The notes: generated by a model from the letters alone, not told the origin. Counted from the first letter of the stretch, positions 1 to 8,700 are shown. The stretch is 64,000 nt of DNA from Brucella grignonensis (GCF_002252505.1 NZ_NNRL01000157.1:62001-126000), one strand, 5' to 3'. Program-made: numbers and translations.

Positions 1-342
1 ACCGTTCTTCGGTGTAATACGATGACCGAGAAGCAGGGCAACACCACCCAGAAGCAGAGCAAAACCTGCACCGGCCACAAGATTGGCAAGCAATGTGTTG
101 CCAAGACGACCAAACGGCAGTTCTGCTCCAGTTTCTTCACCTTCACTAGCAGCAGTTGCAGCAGCGGCATGATCATGTGGCGCGGCAGCTTCTGCTTCAC
201 CATGGCTGTGGCCGCCACCAGCGTCTTCATAGGTTTCCGCCTGAATGATGAGCGGAACAGTTTTCAAATACATGGCAGGCGTCACGAGAAGCCCAGCCAG
301 AAGGCCAGCAGCCAGCGTGGCCAGAAGATAACGGATTAACAT
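1..342 (-). CDS. cbtA: Cobalt transporter subunit CbtA (3' part only)
   Basis: This is the N-terminal 114 codons of a CbtA-type membrane protein; the gene runs off the left edge of the window. The product starts MLIRYLLATLAAGLLAGLLV, a first membrane segment, followed by a His- and acid-rich loop with HSHG and PHDH (about residues 45-65) that looks suited to metal binding. A second membrane segment (LLANLVAGAGFALLLGG) begins near residue 85. CbtA and CbtB are known as B12-regulated candidate cobalt importers. CbtB lies directly upstream on the same strand, and a cobalamin riboswitch precedes both. The 89-bp gap to cbtB holds a hairpin, so the two are probably co-transcribed. The family call is strong from sequence and context; transport itself is inferred from the family. 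Confidence 0.88.
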   Translation of the reverse strand, partial: MLIRYLLATLAAGLLAGLLVTPAMYLKTVPLIIQAETYEDAGGGHSHGEAEAAAPHDHAAAATAASEGEETGAELPFGRLGNTLLANLVAGAGFALLLGGVALLLGHRITPKNG

Positions 343-365
343 TTTTGTCCCTCAACAAAAAACTC

Positions 366-393
366 GCGCCGATGGCCATTCACCATCGGGCGC
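366..393 (-). other. Intercistronic hairpin between cbtB and cbtA
   Basis: GCGCC-GATGG pairs with CCATC-GGGCGC around a 7-nt loop, with one bulged G. No T-run follows on the minus strand, so it is more likely an mRNA stabiliser or attenuating element than a full terminator. Confidence 0.5.
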
Positions 394-431
394 TGCAAAG
401 CACCAAATCCTAAAACAGACGCTTTAACTGC

Positions 432-620
432 TCAGTGACAAGGAAAACCGTAAGAGTGACGCGTGTCATGCGCCGAATCATGCAGCGTATCCGAATGCGC
501 GAGACCGACGCCGTAGATCAGGAAAGCGCCGAGCATGAGCGAAACCACCGCAGTACCAAGACGGGCAGCAAGTGGCAGAGGGAGTGTAGTTGAAAGTGAA
601 TTTTCTTTATGCGCAGCCAT
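432..620 (-). CDS. cbtB: Cobalt transporter subunit CbtB
   Basis: This 62-aa protein has one membrane segment (TAVVSLMLGAFLIYGVGLAH, about residues 23-42) and a His-rich C-terminus (HSDTLHDSAHDTRHSYGFPCH). That is the usual build of CbtB, the small partner of CbtA, whose C-terminal histidines are thought to bind cobalt. The start is well placed: GGAGG lies 5 nt before ATG at 618-620. The cobalamin riboswitch ends about 65 nt upstream, so the B12 level should set expression of the cbtBA unit. Length and hydropathy are normal for the family. Confidence 0.9.
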   Translation of the reverse strand: MAAHKENSLSTTLPLPLAARLGTAVVSLMLGAFLIYGVGLAHSDTLHDSAHDTRHSYGFPCH

Positions 621-684
621 GACAACCTCCGTGCAGGCAGCAGGGAAAACCTCCCATCAGGTGCGGGCATAATGCCCTTCACGC

Positions 685-897
685 AACAGGCAGGTCTCCT
701 GGCTCACGGGTCGCAGGGTCTGAAGCTGCCTTCCCAGAAACGCTGATGGTTTCCAGTGGCTGCCGGTTAACCGGCTTGCCTCATCCCTCTCCGCTCTACA
801 GTCGCGGGGTCGGCTGCGATAAAGACGCCCGAATTGGGTCCGTCCGTCGCATTCCCTTTTGGTATCGCCGGGATTCGTCCCGGCAAAACCTGTTGCA
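685..897 (-). promoter_or_regulatory. Cobalamin riboswitch upstream of cbtBA
   Basis: Read on the minus strand, the segment contains the elements of the adenosylcobalamin riboswitch in order: an AAAAGGGAA box, the CCCGCGACTGTA core, GCCACTGG, GGGAAGGC, and the closing B12 box AGCCAGGAGACCTGCC (689-704 on +). It lies between the end of cobQ and cbtB, both on the minus strand, and is expected to repress cbtBA when cobalamin is abundant. The outer boundaries are approximate. Open reading frames over it are accidental. Confidence 0.93.
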
Positions 898-929
898 TAA
901 ATCGACACTAGGCCTTCGCCGATGCGCCG

Positions 930-2381
930 TCAATCGAGTGCGAATAAACCATCAATATCCAAACAGCTTTCCAGAGCTTCAGCCAGCTCATCAAGTGCCG
1001 CTTCGATGCCAGCACGATAGTTCCCGCCTGAACTGCTTACGCCGAGTGCTGCGAGAAAATGCTGCCGGAAATCATCTGCTCCAAAAACACCATGCAGATA
1101 TGTTCCCATGATCCGGCCATTCGCTGACATGGCTCCGTCATCGTGGTCGCCAATGCGGGCAAACGGGCGAATAACATCTGCCCCCCCAGTGCGACCGATG
1201 TGAATTTCATAACCTTCAAGAGCTGTATCAAAGAGCACCGAGCGGGCCGCGACATTGCGCACGACCTTTTCCGACTCCATTACAGTCTCAACGTCGAGCA
1301 ATCCAAGTCCTTCAATCTCGTGAACCTGCCCTTCGATGCCGTCAGGATCACTGATGCGGCTTCCGAGCATCTGAAACCCGCCGCAAATGCCAAGCACATG
1401 CCCGCCGCGCCGCACATGGGTCTGTAAATCTCGCTCCCAACCGTTTTCACGGAAGGCAATCAGATCGGCTATCGTGGATTTGGTTCCCGGCAGAACGACA
1501 AGGCCTGCATCATGCGGCAATGGCTGCCCAGGCGGAACCATAACGACTTCGACTTGGCGCTCTGCTTTCAACGGATCAAGATCGTCGAAATTGGCAATAC
1601 GCGGCAGCATTGGTACTGCCACTTTTAAAGCCTTGGCGTCACCGCGCGTTGCTCGCTCCAGCACGACCGAATCTTCTGCAGGCAAACGTGAAACTGCTTT
1701 CAGCCATGGCACGACGCCAAAAGACCGCCAGCCGGTAAAGCGTGTAATCGCTTTCAGACCATCATCAAACAGCGAAATATCGCCGCGAAATTTGTTGATG
1801 AGAAAACCACGAACCATCGCGCGGTCTTCATCCGACAAAATTGTGTGCGTACCGACCAGCGAGGCAATCACCCCACCCCGGTCAATGTCACCCACCAGCA
1901 CCACCGGCACGTTGGCTTGCGTGGCAAAGCCCATATTGGCGATGTCACCAGCGCGCAAATTGATCTCGGCAGGCGATCCGGCACCTTCGACCAGCACAAG
2001 ATCAGCACCCTCACTGACAATATCAAAGGATTCCATCACCGCCGCCATCAGTTGCGGTTTTAACTGCTGATAGTAGCGTCCGCGTGCCTCTCCCCGCACA
2101 TGCCCCTGGACAATCACCTGACTGCCCATATCGGTCTGTGGCTTCAAAAGAACTGGATTCATATGAAAAGATGACGGCACACCGCAGGCCAATGCTTGCA
2201 ACCACTGCGCGCGACCAATTTCGCCACCATCGTCACTGACGGCTGCATTGTTGGACATATTTTGCGGTTTAAATGGCCGGACTTTCAGTCCGCGATTGCG
2301 TGCAACCCGGCAAAGACCTGCAACAAGCACGCTTTTGCCGACATCCGAACCCGTTCCCTGAAACATGATCGCGCGTGTCAT
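930..2381 (-). CDS. cobQ: Cobyric acid synthase CobQ
   Basis: This 483-aa enzyme amidates four side chains of adenosylcobyrinic acid a,c-diamide with glutamine and ATP, late in cobalamin synthesis. The N-terminal dethiobiotin-synthetase-like ATP domain shows GTGSDVGKS at residues 9-17 and [10 protein letters not shown] near 38. The C-terminal class I glutaminase domain has [10 protein letters not shown] with the nucleophile Cys333 and the triad His in YLHG at about 430. Length is typical. The start is ATG at 2379-2381 with only a weak GGGAC-like ribosome site; Met6 is an alternative. No other corrin-ring gene is nearby. The gene is divergent from the valine-catabolism pair, and its 3' end directly precedes the cbt riboswitch. 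Confidence 0.96.
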   Translation of the reverse strand: MTRAIMFQGTGSDVGKSVLVAGLCRVARNRGLKVRPFKPQNMSNNAAVSDDGGEIGRAQWLQALACGVPSSFHMNPVLLKPQTDMGSQVIVQGHVRGEARGRYYQQLKPQLMAAVMESFDIVSEGADLVLVEGAGSPAEINLRAGDIANMGFATQANVPVVLVGDIDRGGVIASLVGTHTILSDEDRAMVRGFLINKFRGDISLFDDGLKAITRFTGWRSFGVVPWLKAVSRLPAEDSVVLERATRGDAKALKVAVPMLPRIANFDDLDPLKAERQVEVVMVPPGQPLPHDAGLVVLPGTKSTIADLIAFRENGWERDLQTHVRRGGHVLGICGGFQMLGSRISDPDGIEGQVHEIEGLGLLDVETVMESEKVVRNVAARSVLFDTALEGYEIHIGRTGGADVIRPFARIGDHDDGAMSANGRIMGTYLHGVFGADDFRQHFLAALGVSSSGGNYRAGIEAALDELAEALESCLDIDGLFALD

Positions 2382-2563
2382 GTCCCGTGCCTATCCCAAG
2401 TTTCTACGACTGGCAATCGCTGCTCCTTTACGCAAGCTTATATGCAAAAATGCGCATCCGATTATTACAAAAGTGAGCAACATTATTCCAATGGAGCGTT
2501 GGCAGCCACGCGCCATTGTGATCTAGTCAATCTAGGAGGCGCGGTGCTCATAGGGAGGAAACC

Positions 2564-3721
2564 ATGGATACGGCGGACCAGAATCAATTCGAACTCAACG
2601 AGGACCAACTCGCTATTCAAGAGATGGCGCGTGGTTTTGCTACCGATTTTGTAGCGCCCCATGCGCTGCAATGGGATCGCGACAAGCATTTCCCAATTGA
2701 CGTCATAAAGGAAACCGGCCCGCTCGGCATGGGCGGCATTTATGTTCGCGAGGACGTGGGCGGCTCAGCACTTAAACGCTCGGACGCGGTCCTTATTTTT
2801 GAAGCGCTGGCCGAAGCTTGTCCGGCTTTTTCGGCGTTTATTTCCATTCACAATATGGCGGCATGGATGATCGACACATTTGGCGATGAAAACCAGCGCC
2901 AGATGTTCCTGCCCAAACTAACATCTATGGAAACGCTCGCAAGCTACTGCCTCACCGAGCCCGGTTCCGGCTCCGATGCAGCAGCCCTTCGCACACGCGC
3001 TGAGCGTGATGGCAACCACTATGTCATCAACGGAACCAAACAGTTCATTTCGGGCGCGGGTGCGACTGATCTTTACGTTACCATGGTACGTACCGGCGAG
3101 GACGGTCCCAAGGGAATTTCCACTCTCGTTGTGCCGAAAGATGCACCCGGGCTGTCTTTTGGAGCCAATGAACACAAGATGGGCTGGAATATGCAGCCCA
3201 CACGCACAGTCATTTTCGACAATTGCCGCGTTCCAGTCGCCAATCGTTTGGGCGATGAAGGTACTGGCTTCAAGATTGCAATGGCCGGACTTGATGGCGG
3301 AAGGCTGAACATTGCCGCTTGTTCACTAGGCGGTGCACAATCAGCACTTAACAAAGCTCTGGAATATTCCGGCCAGCGCAAGGCTTTCGGCCAGACGATT
3401 GATCGCTTTCAGGCTTTACAGTTCCGCCTCGCCGATATGGAAACCGAGCTTTCGGCGGCACGTCAGCTCCTTTACACCGCCGCAAGCAAACTCGACCGCA
3501 AAACCCACGATGCAGGCAAATGGTCCGCCATGGCCAAGCGTTTTGTGACAGATACAGGCTTTGATGTCACCAATGACGCACTGCAGCTTTTGGGCGGCTA
3601 CGGCTATTTGCACGATTACGGCATCGAAAAGCTTGTCCGCGATCTGCGCGTTCACCAGATCCTTGAAGGCACAAACGAGATTATGCGCGTCATCATCGCA
3701 CGTCAGCTGATCGGACGCTGA
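2564..3721 (+). CDS. Acyl-CoA dehydrogenase, probably isobutyryl-CoA dehydrogenase
   Basis: This 385-aa flavoenzyme has the full acyl-CoA dehydrogenase fold: N-terminal helices, the FAD/substrate segment CLTEPGSGSDAAALRT (about residues 130-145), and the C-terminal GGYGYLHDYGIEKLVRDLR stretch. LEGTNEIMR carries the presumed catalytic base Glu368. It most resembles the isobutyryl-CoA dehydrogenases of valine breakdown (methacrylyl-CoA formation, ACAD8-like). The adjacent mmsB, 25 bp downstream on the same strand, supports this. The start is secure: GGGAGGA lies 5 nt before ATG. A short branched-chain acyl-CoA specificity in general cannot be excluded from sequence. Confidence 0.88.
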   Translation: MDTADQNQFELNEDQLAIQEMARGFATDFVAPHALQWDRDKHFPIDVIKETGPLGMGGIYVREDVGGSALKRSDAVLIFEALAEACPAFSAFISIHNMAAWMIDTFGDENQRQMFLPKLTSMETLASYCLTEPGSGSDAAALRTRAERDGNHYVINGTKQFISGAGATDLYVTMVRTGEDGPKGISTLVVPKDAPGLSFGANEHKMGWNMQPTRTVIFDNCRVPVANRLGDEGTGFKIAMAGLDGGRLNIAACSLGGAQSALNKALEYSGQRKAFGQTIDRFQALQFRLADMETELSAARQLLYTAASKLDRKTHDAGKWSAMAKRFVTDTGFDVTNDALQLLGGYGYLHDYGIEKLVRDLRVHQILEGTNEIMRVIIARQLIGR

Positions 3722-3746
3722 TCAATAGAGTTTTAGGGAGTAAATC

Positions 3747-4637
3747 ATGGCCACTATCGCATTTATCGGCCTCGGCAATATGGGCGGGCCAATGGCCGCA
3801 AATCTGGTCAAAGCCGGGCATCAGGTCATAGGTTTCGATCTGTTGCCTGCCCATCTTGAGGAAGCAAAAGCCAACGGGCTTCAGATTGCAGCGAGTGCCG
3901 CAGAAGCTGTCAGTGATGCGGATGCGGTCATCACCATGCTGCCCGCAGGCAAACATGTTCTTTCGGTTTATGAAGACATCGCGCCCAAAGCCGGAAAAGA
4001 TTCAGTTTTCATCGATTGCTCGACAATCGATGTTGATTCGGCGCGCAAGGCTCACGAAAGCGCGGCCAAACACGGTCACCTTTCGATTGATGCACCCGTA
4101 TCTGGCGGAACAGGCGGCGCCGCAGCAGGCACGCTCACCTTCATGGCGGGCGGCAGCGATGCTGCATTTGGCAAAGCAGAGTCAATTCTCAAGCCTATGG
4201 CCGGAAAAATCGTCCATTGCGGTGGCGACGGCGCGGGACAGGCCGCGAAAATCTGTAATAATATGATTCTCGGCATCTCCATGATTGGCGTCAGTGAAGC
4301 ATTTGTCCTGGCAGAAAAGCTAGGCCTTTCCCACCAAGCATTGTTCGATGTGGCCTCGACGTCATCCGGCCAATGTTGGTCGCTGACGACCTATTGCCCA
4401 GTGCCGGGCCCTGTACCGACTTCGCCCGCCAATCGTGACTATAAGCCCGGATTCGCAGCGGCTCTGATGTTGAAAGACCTGAAGCTTTCGCAGGAAGCCG
4501 CCAAAATTTCTGGCGCGGTAACACCATTGGGAGCACATGCGGAAGAACTTTACAGCCGCTTCGACAGTGACGGTCACGGTGGAGAAGATTTTTCGGGTAT
4601 CATTAACTTTCTGCGCACAGCCAAAGCGGCGGATTAG
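3747..4637 (+). CDS. mmsB: 3-hydroxyisobutyrate dehydrogenase
   Basis: This 296-aa NAD-dependent beta-hydroxyacid dehydrogenase oxidises 3-hydroxyisobutyrate to methylmalonate semialdehyde in valine catabolism. Visible motifs are the Rossmann GLGNMGGPMA at residues 8-17, the substrate loop DAPVSGGTGGAAAGTL (about 115-130), and GAGQAAKICNNMILG with the catalytic Lys168 and Asn172. AGGGAG precedes the ATG. It follows the acyl-CoA dehydrogenase by 25 bp, so the two form a small operon covering two non-consecutive valine steps. The enoyl-CoA hydratase and HIB-CoA hydrolase are not in the window. No clear terminator follows. Confidence 0.94.
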   Translation: MATIAFIGLGNMGGPMAANLVKAGHQVIGFDLLPAHLEEAKANGLQIAASAAEAVSDADAVITMLPAGKHVLSVYEDIAPKAGKDSVFIDCSTIDVDSARKAHESAAKHGHLSIDAPVSGGTGGAAAGTLTFMAGGSDAAFGKAESILKPMAGKIVHCGGDGAGQAAKICNNMILGISMIGVSEAFVLAEKLGLSHQALFDVASTSSGQCWSLTTYCPVPGPVPTSPANRDYKPGFAAALMLKDLKLSQEAAKISGAVTPLGAHAEELYSRFDSDGHGGEDFSGIINFLRTAKAAD

Positions 4638-4826
4638 GGTCTGGGTAAAAAATACGATGCCGTTATGCCGGAGGTAGATGCGCAAAAATTCAGAGCTGCT
4701 CCGACGTTTCAACTGTAACTGAAACCGCGGTAAGGAGTTTTTCTCCAGAAAAGTGAAAAAACTTGCTTTGTTTAGATTTGCTTAAGTATCTGATAACCGT
4801 CCGGTAACGATGTTGCGCTAAAAGGG

Positions 4827-4976
4827 AGCAAGAGACGGGTCAAACCTTCTCGATGCTCCGGATCTGGTACTGCGTACCGGAGCTTCAGTCTCTCCCGCCT
4901 GTGTATTGTTTGGCGGGAACGCCATGCGTTTTTGGCAAGACCGTGCACCTGACGAGGCAGCGCGGTTTTTGCCGTA
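4827..4976 (+). ncRNA. Structured leader upstream of the GT39 gene (unidentified)
   Basis: The 476-bp gap 4638-5113 holds no convincing gene, but its middle can fold strongly. GGGAG...AGAC near 4827 can pair with GTCTCTCCC near 4898-4906. Inside that, GCTCCGG pairs with CCGGAGC (about 4854-4882). Next, TCCCGCC pairs with GGCGGGA (about 4902-4927), competing with the outer helix for the same CCC. A further hairpin and a GCGCGGTTTTT stretch follow. A promoter-like TTGCTT-18-TATCTG lies near 4763. I do not recognise a known riboswitch or 6S RNA here. Confidence 0.35.
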
Positions 4977-5113
4977 ATTGTACACGTCGTAACTTATCCG
5001 TGATTTTTTGCATAAGAATTAGCCGCCGCGATTGAATTAAGGCCATAATCCTGTGAAAGCTAGCCGCTGCTTGCTAACCAAACAAAGCTAATTCTTTCTG
5101 GGGCCAATAGATT

Positions 5114-6601
5114 TTGAATACAACAAAACCAATAATAGCGTCTTCAGCCGAAAAAAATACCTTCGGTCTGCCGGTCGCAGTGCTTTTTGTCCTTTGTTAT
5201 TTTACCTTTCAGGCAGTTTTTGTCACGCTTGTATCAAATGGTGCTGGACTTGATGATGCCGAGCAGCTCGCCAATATTGGCTATCTTGATTGGGGATATG
5301 GTGGCTCGCAACCACCACTCTATACATGGATAACAAATATCGCTGCCTCGGTGCTAGGCACCTCCATGCTGACGCTGCAAATCGTCAAATTCGGCATGCT
5401 TGCAAGCTTATTCCTAAGTGTGTTCGGCGCAATGCGTTTGCTCGGTTTCTCGCGCATTGTCGCATCCGCATCGATGCTGGGGCTGTTTCTCGTGCCGCAG
5501 ATCGGCTGGGAATCACAGCGGGCGCTGACGCATTCCATCGCAGGCACGGCAGGATGCGGTTGGGCTTTCCTGGCTTTCGCATGGCACATGCGTTCCCGTC
5601 ATACGGGGTCCGCAGCCGTGCTTGGAATCACCATGACGGCGGCCATTCTGGGTAAATTCAACGCATCGATCTTCGTTATCATGCTGATCGCCACCGGCCT
5701 GTCTGTTCCAGAATATAGAAAAATCCTGCTTTCCAAGCTCTCGCTCGTTACGATTCTTACCTTCGGCGCTTCATTTGCACCGACTGGTTCGTGGATGTTG
5801 GCGCATAAATCAAGTGTCATCGCTCGATCTGCGAAGCTGCAAATCGGCGCTTCCGGTAATCTTTTTGCGGATCGTTTGAACGGCGTTGGAAGCTTCATTG
5901 AAGCGGCATTTCTGTTTTCGATCGTTGTACTTGCGATTGCTGGAATTATTGCACTCATACATTCCAAAGAACGTACATCACCGCCGAAGCCATTCACATC
6001 TGGTGAAATATTCATGCGCCGCTTGCTCATTATCGGCATGCTGGTTGTTTTCACAGGTGTGGTTTTGGCTGGCGTCAACAATATTAAGGATCGCTGGCTG
6101 CAGCCGGTGCTGTTCTTGTTACCTGCAGCGACCGCTGCCTGGTTTTCGCACTATCGCGCTGGCGGCAATGCTCTACGAGATTTCGCGAGGGTCAGCATTG
6201 TTGCAGCGCTGATCGTACCGCCCGTTCTTGGCTATTATCTGACATATGGTTCGAGCACACCACCTTATGGGCAACTGGATTATCAGCGGCTTTATGATGA
6301 AGTGAAGCAGCACGGTGCGTTTAAGACTATCCTCACAGACAATGCTCAAATCCCGGGAAATTTCCGCTTATTTGATTCATCGCTTCAGGTCATTCATCCC
6401 GAAACGCCTTATGGTGCGGCCAATGCTGCCAGACCCACTTTGGTCATGTGGTTTGGAGAAGCAACGCCCAATGAGCGTATAACTGCGCTTATCAATGAGG
6501 CGCAAATCAAGGTTCCTGAAACAGGAGTCACCACGACATCAATCGCGTACAAAACGCGTCCAGATATGAGTATGAAAGTAAGTTATTTCCTGCAGAATTA
6601 A
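5114..6601 (+). CDS. GT39/ArnT-like membrane glycosyltransferase
   Basis: This 495-aa polytopic protein resembles the dolichyl/polyprenyl-phosphate-dependent transferases of the PMT_2/ArnT type. An acidic pair lies in the first periplasmic loop (GLDDAEQ, about residues 45-51), followed by the family-typical GGSQPPLYTW, and about ten membrane segments follow. Such enzymes move a sugar from a lipid-phosphate carrier onto lipid A, a lipid or a protein outside the inner membrane. The acceptor cannot be told from sequence. The best start is TTG at 5114, because the next in-frame Met is about residue 80, inside the membrane domain. The ribosome site (GGGG, 12 nt upstream) is weak. A long folded leader precedes the gene. 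Confidence 0.75.
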   Translation: MNTTKPIIASSAEKNTFGLPVAVLFVLCYFTFQAVFVTLVSNGAGLDDAEQLANIGYLDWGYGGSQPPLYTWITNIAASVLGTSMLTLQIVKFGMLASLFLSVFGAMRLLGFSRIVASASMLGLFLVPQIGWESQRALTHSIAGTAGCGWAFLAFAWHMRSRHTGSAAVLGITMTAAILGKFNASIFVIMLIATGLSVPEYRKILLSKLSLVTILTFGASFAPTGSWMLAHKSSVIARSAKLQIGASGNLFADRLNGVGSFIEAAFLFSIVVLAIAGIIALIHSKERTSPPKPFTSGEIFMRRLLIIGMLVVFTGVVLAGVNNIKDRWLQPVLFLLPAATAAWFSHYRAGGNALRDFARVSIVAALIVPPVLGYYLTYGSSTPPYGQLDYQRLYDEVKQHGAFKTILTDNAQIPGNFRLFDSSLQVIHPETPYGAANAARPTLVMWFGEATPNERITALINEAQIKVPETGVTTTSIAYKTRPDMSMKVSYFLQN

Positions 6602-6652
6602 AGCGCTTCCGGCAAAAGCGTGAGTGGTTCTGCATGGGACGATGCGTAAAAA
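6601..6652. repeat. Diverged copy of the dispersed palindromic repeat
   Basis: The stretch just after the GT39 stop codon (GCGCTTCCGGCAAAAGCGTG onward, ending GATGCGT) is a diverged copy of the element best seen at 27918 and 55500. Confidence 0.45.
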
Positions 6653-6702
6653 CAAATAATTAAATTGGCTTCAACATTTCAATCAAAATTGGAACCGCTC
6701 AA

Positions 6703-6735
6703 AAAATGGTCCAGGTAACACGCCTGGACCATTTT
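6703..6735. terminator. Bidirectional terminator between GT39 and entericidin genes
   Basis: AAAATGGTCCAGG pairs perfectly with CCTGGACCATTTT over a 7-nt loop (13 bp). The A/T flanks suit termination in both directions, as expected between these convergent genes. Confidence 0.85.
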
Positions 6736-6738
6736 AGT

Positions 6739-6873
6739 TTATTCAACTGTTTCCTGTACAGCGTGCGCAGTGCTTTTTACGTCACGTCCGACGCCACGCA
6801 CTGTATTCGCGCAAGACGCCAGCGTGAAAGCACACAGAACAATGGCAACGGGGACAATGCGGGATAACTTCAT
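6739..6873 (-). CDS. Entericidin A/B-family lipoprotein
   Basis: This 44-aa ORF encodes MKLSRIVPVAIVLCAFTLAS followed by CANTVRGVGRDVKSTAHAVQ and ETVE. It has a basic start, a hydrophobic signal segment and a lipobox LASC with Cys21 as the lipidation site. The NTVRGVGRDV core is the hallmark of entericidin-type lipoproteins, small envelope proteins of uncertain role linked in E. coli to a bacteriolytic/antidote pair. Only one member is present here, so no pair is evident. GGAGAG lies 6 nt before the ATG, and a strong terminator follows immediately after the stop. The gene is easy to miss because it is so short. Confidence 0.82.
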   Translation of the reverse strand: MKLSRIVPVAIVLCAFTLASCANTVRGVGRDVKSTAHAVQETVE

Positions 6874-7055
6874 AACAGTCTCTCCATTGAGATGCGCAAC
6901 TCAACCAATTTATGCCTCCCAAACTACCAGATGCGCGCGGCCGGGTATTCTGGCGGTGAAGCCGTTAGTCGGCTGTCACATATAAAATCTAGCGCAGCAT
7001 TATTTGCTGGCAAGAGAAGGATTTAGTTATCCGATCAAGTTTCGTTTCTTGGCTT

Positions 7056-7102
7056 AAAGCGTGTTTTTCCAAAACCGCTTCACACTTTTCGGAACGCGTT
7101 CT
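7056..7102. repeat. Dispersed palindromic repeat copy
   Basis: In reverse complement this reads AGAACGCGTTCCGAAAAGTG then TGAAGCGGTTTTGG, closely matching copies at 27918-27965 and 55500-55550. It abuts the 3' end of the LysR gene. Confidence 0.7.
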
Positions 7103-8021
7103 AACCTGCTCTAAAAGTATCGAAACGACCGCTACGTCGATAGGCTTCGAAAACAGTGCGTAAATGTTCAGCGACGACCTGAATATGTTGCCGCGCATCA
7201 GGCCTGATAATCATCCCAAGCTGATAACGCCCAAGTTTTGGGAGATCATGTTCCGCGCCAAGCGCAACGATCCCTTCGCCAAGCAACGTTTTGCCGAAAG
7301 GCGCGATGGCAAGATCAGCCATGATCGCAGCGCGCTGGCCTGTTGAATGAGAGCTCATATAAGCGATGCGGTAAGGACGTCCTGATTTCTCAAGAGCCTC
7401 AAGCGCATTTCCTCGCCAGGCGCACCCCTCTTCCCATATCGAAAGTGGCAGCGGATCACGGCGATAGGCTGTACCGCATTTGGCTCCCGCCCATACCAGC
7501 TCTTCATCGAGCAATATTTCAACATCGCCCTTACTCGGGACCGTATGCGAGAGATTTATGAGTGTCACATCCAGACGACGCTCGTCCAACCGTTTACGTA
7601 AATTGCTGCTCTGATCGATCACCACATCAACAGTTACACCCGGATGGGTTTCAGCAAAGCGCTTCAAAACGAGCGGCAAAACGCATTCGCCGATGTCATC
7701 CGGTGAACCGAGCCGAACTACGCCCGTAACAGTTGGAGCCACAAATTTGGCTACCGCTTCACGATTAAGAGCAAGCAAACGCCGAGCATAGCCAAGCAAC
7801 ACCTCACCATCGCTGGTCAGCGTCACGGACCGAGCATCGCGCTCAAAAACGGCGACACCGAGCTGCTCCTCAAGTTTCTTGATTTGCATCGAAACGGCTG
7901 AAGGCGTGCGAAATACCACGTTTGCCGCCGCCGAAAAGCTACCCGTGTCTGCAATGGCTGCAAATGTACGCAGCACATCAATATCGAGCATTGGCAGGGG
8001 ATGTTGAACCGGCGCTGTCAT
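7101..8021 (-). CDS. LysR-family transcriptional regulator
   Basis: This 306-aa protein has the N-terminal winged helix-turn-helix of LysR regulators (LDIDVLRTFAAIADTGSFSA to about residue 70) and a periplasmic-binding-like effector domain after it. The helix contains FRTPSAVSMQIKKLEEQLG. The effector is unknown. It is divergent from a DUF1127 gene with 150 bp between them, an arrangement often seen in Hyphomicrobiales. The shared region is therefore the first place to expect its operator. Met11 is an alternative start. Confidence 0.92.
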   Translation of the reverse strand: MTAPVQHPLPMLDIDVLRTFAAIADTGSFSAAANVVFRTPSAVSMQIKKLEEQLGVAVFERDARSVTLTSDGEVLLGYARRLLALNREAVAKFVAPTVTGVVRLGSPDDIGECVLPLVLKRFAETHPGVTVDVVIDQSSNLRKRLDERRLDVTLINLSHTVPSKGDVEILLDEELVWAGAKCGTAYRRDPLPLSIWEEGCAWRGNALEALEKSGRPYRIAYMSSHSTGQRAAIMADLAIAPFGKTLLGEGIVALGAEHDLPKLGRYQLGMIIRPDARQHIQVVAEHLRTVFEAYRRSGRFDTFRAG

Positions 8022-8175
8022 AGTGGACTCCGCATTTTATTAGTTCAATTTTTCTGATGTTATACCTTTCTATATTTCATTTGATTGAACGTCAAGATGG
8101 CCGCAAGCTGTCAACATCGAGATCAGAACATCTCCACCCAACCACTTGGTCTCACTTTTTGTCAGGAGAACGAAA

Positions 8176-8412
8176 ATGAGCATTCAATGTGAAGCACTGC
8201 AAAACGAATGCGGTTCGCGCCCATCGATGATCCCGCACTGGTTACAAGGTAAAATTGCATCAGCAGTCTCGTATTATTCTTACTGGGCGTATCAGCGGCG
8301 CATCAAGAAAAGCCGTAGAATGCTGGAAGCTTTACCGGAGCATATCTTGCACGATATTGGCTGGCCTTGCGTGGATGATCGCCTTCCAGGCTACCCGAGA
8401 AAACCTTCCTGA
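8176..8412 (+). CDS. DUF1127 small protein
   Basis: This 78-aa protein ends with the DUF1127 signature, here RRMLEALPEHILHDIGW, in a basic, Trp/Tyr-rich context. DUF1127 proteins in alphaproteobacteria are small, Arg-rich, often controlled by LysR regulators or stress, and some have been tied to RNA maturation and phosphate/carbon physiology. The exact role of this one is unknown. ATG 8176 is preferred over an in-frame start 10 codons upstream because AGGAG lies 8 nt before it. A clean terminator follows. Confidence 0.85.
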   Translation: MSIQCEALQNECGSRPSMIPHWLQGKIASAVSYYSYWAYQRRIKKSRRMLEALPEHILHDIGWPCVDDRLPGYPRKPS

Positions 8413-8429
8413 TAGAAATGCGAGAAGGC

Positions 8430-8461
8430 AATTGAGGGCGGGATATGCCCTGCCCTCAATT
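8430..8461 (+). terminator. Hairpin terminator after the DUF1127 gene
   Basis: AATTGAGGGC pairs with GCCCTCAATT around a 12-nt loop. The following TT is short, so termination may be partial. Confidence 0.65.
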
Positions 8462-8596
8462 TAGCGACATACAGCTACCAATATGCGGCAGGCATTTAGC
8501 CGCACTATGCAATCTGAAAGTTCTATGTCTCAATATACCTATCCTGTTTGCGTCATAGCCTACCCCCTATAAATCCGGGCTAAAGCAACAGGATAA

Positions 8597-8700
8597 CCGG
8601 TCAAAATGCGACCGGGTGACTGGGCCTGAATGAGGTCCCCATGTCATGACGGAGGCACAAGGCCTGAACTGCGTCGGGAACCGCAGTAAAGGCCTTCGAG
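8597..8700 (+). promoter_or_regulatory. Strongly folded 5' leader of the GlxA-family regulator
   Basis: Three hairpins line up before the start codon. CCGGTC/GACCGG lies at 8597-8615. GGGCCT/AGGTCC lies at about 8622-8638. The third is an almost perfect stem, AAGGCCT-GA-ACTGCG paired with CGCAGT-AA-AGGCCTT, at 8659-8696. Its 2x2 internal loop (GA opposite AA) is notable. The last stem ends about 8 nt before the GGGAA ribosome site. A promoter-like TTGCGT-16-TAAATC lies upstream near 8550-8575. It does not match a riboswitch I know. Confidence 0.5.

Noticed and set aside
657-908. Minus-strand open frame of 83 codons
   Set aside because: It lies entirely over the cobalamin riboswitch and has no ribosome site.
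4827-4976. 6S RNA or SRP RNA
   Set aside because: Neither the long closing stem with central bubble of 6S nor the conserved GGTCAGG/GGAAG core of SRP RNA is present.
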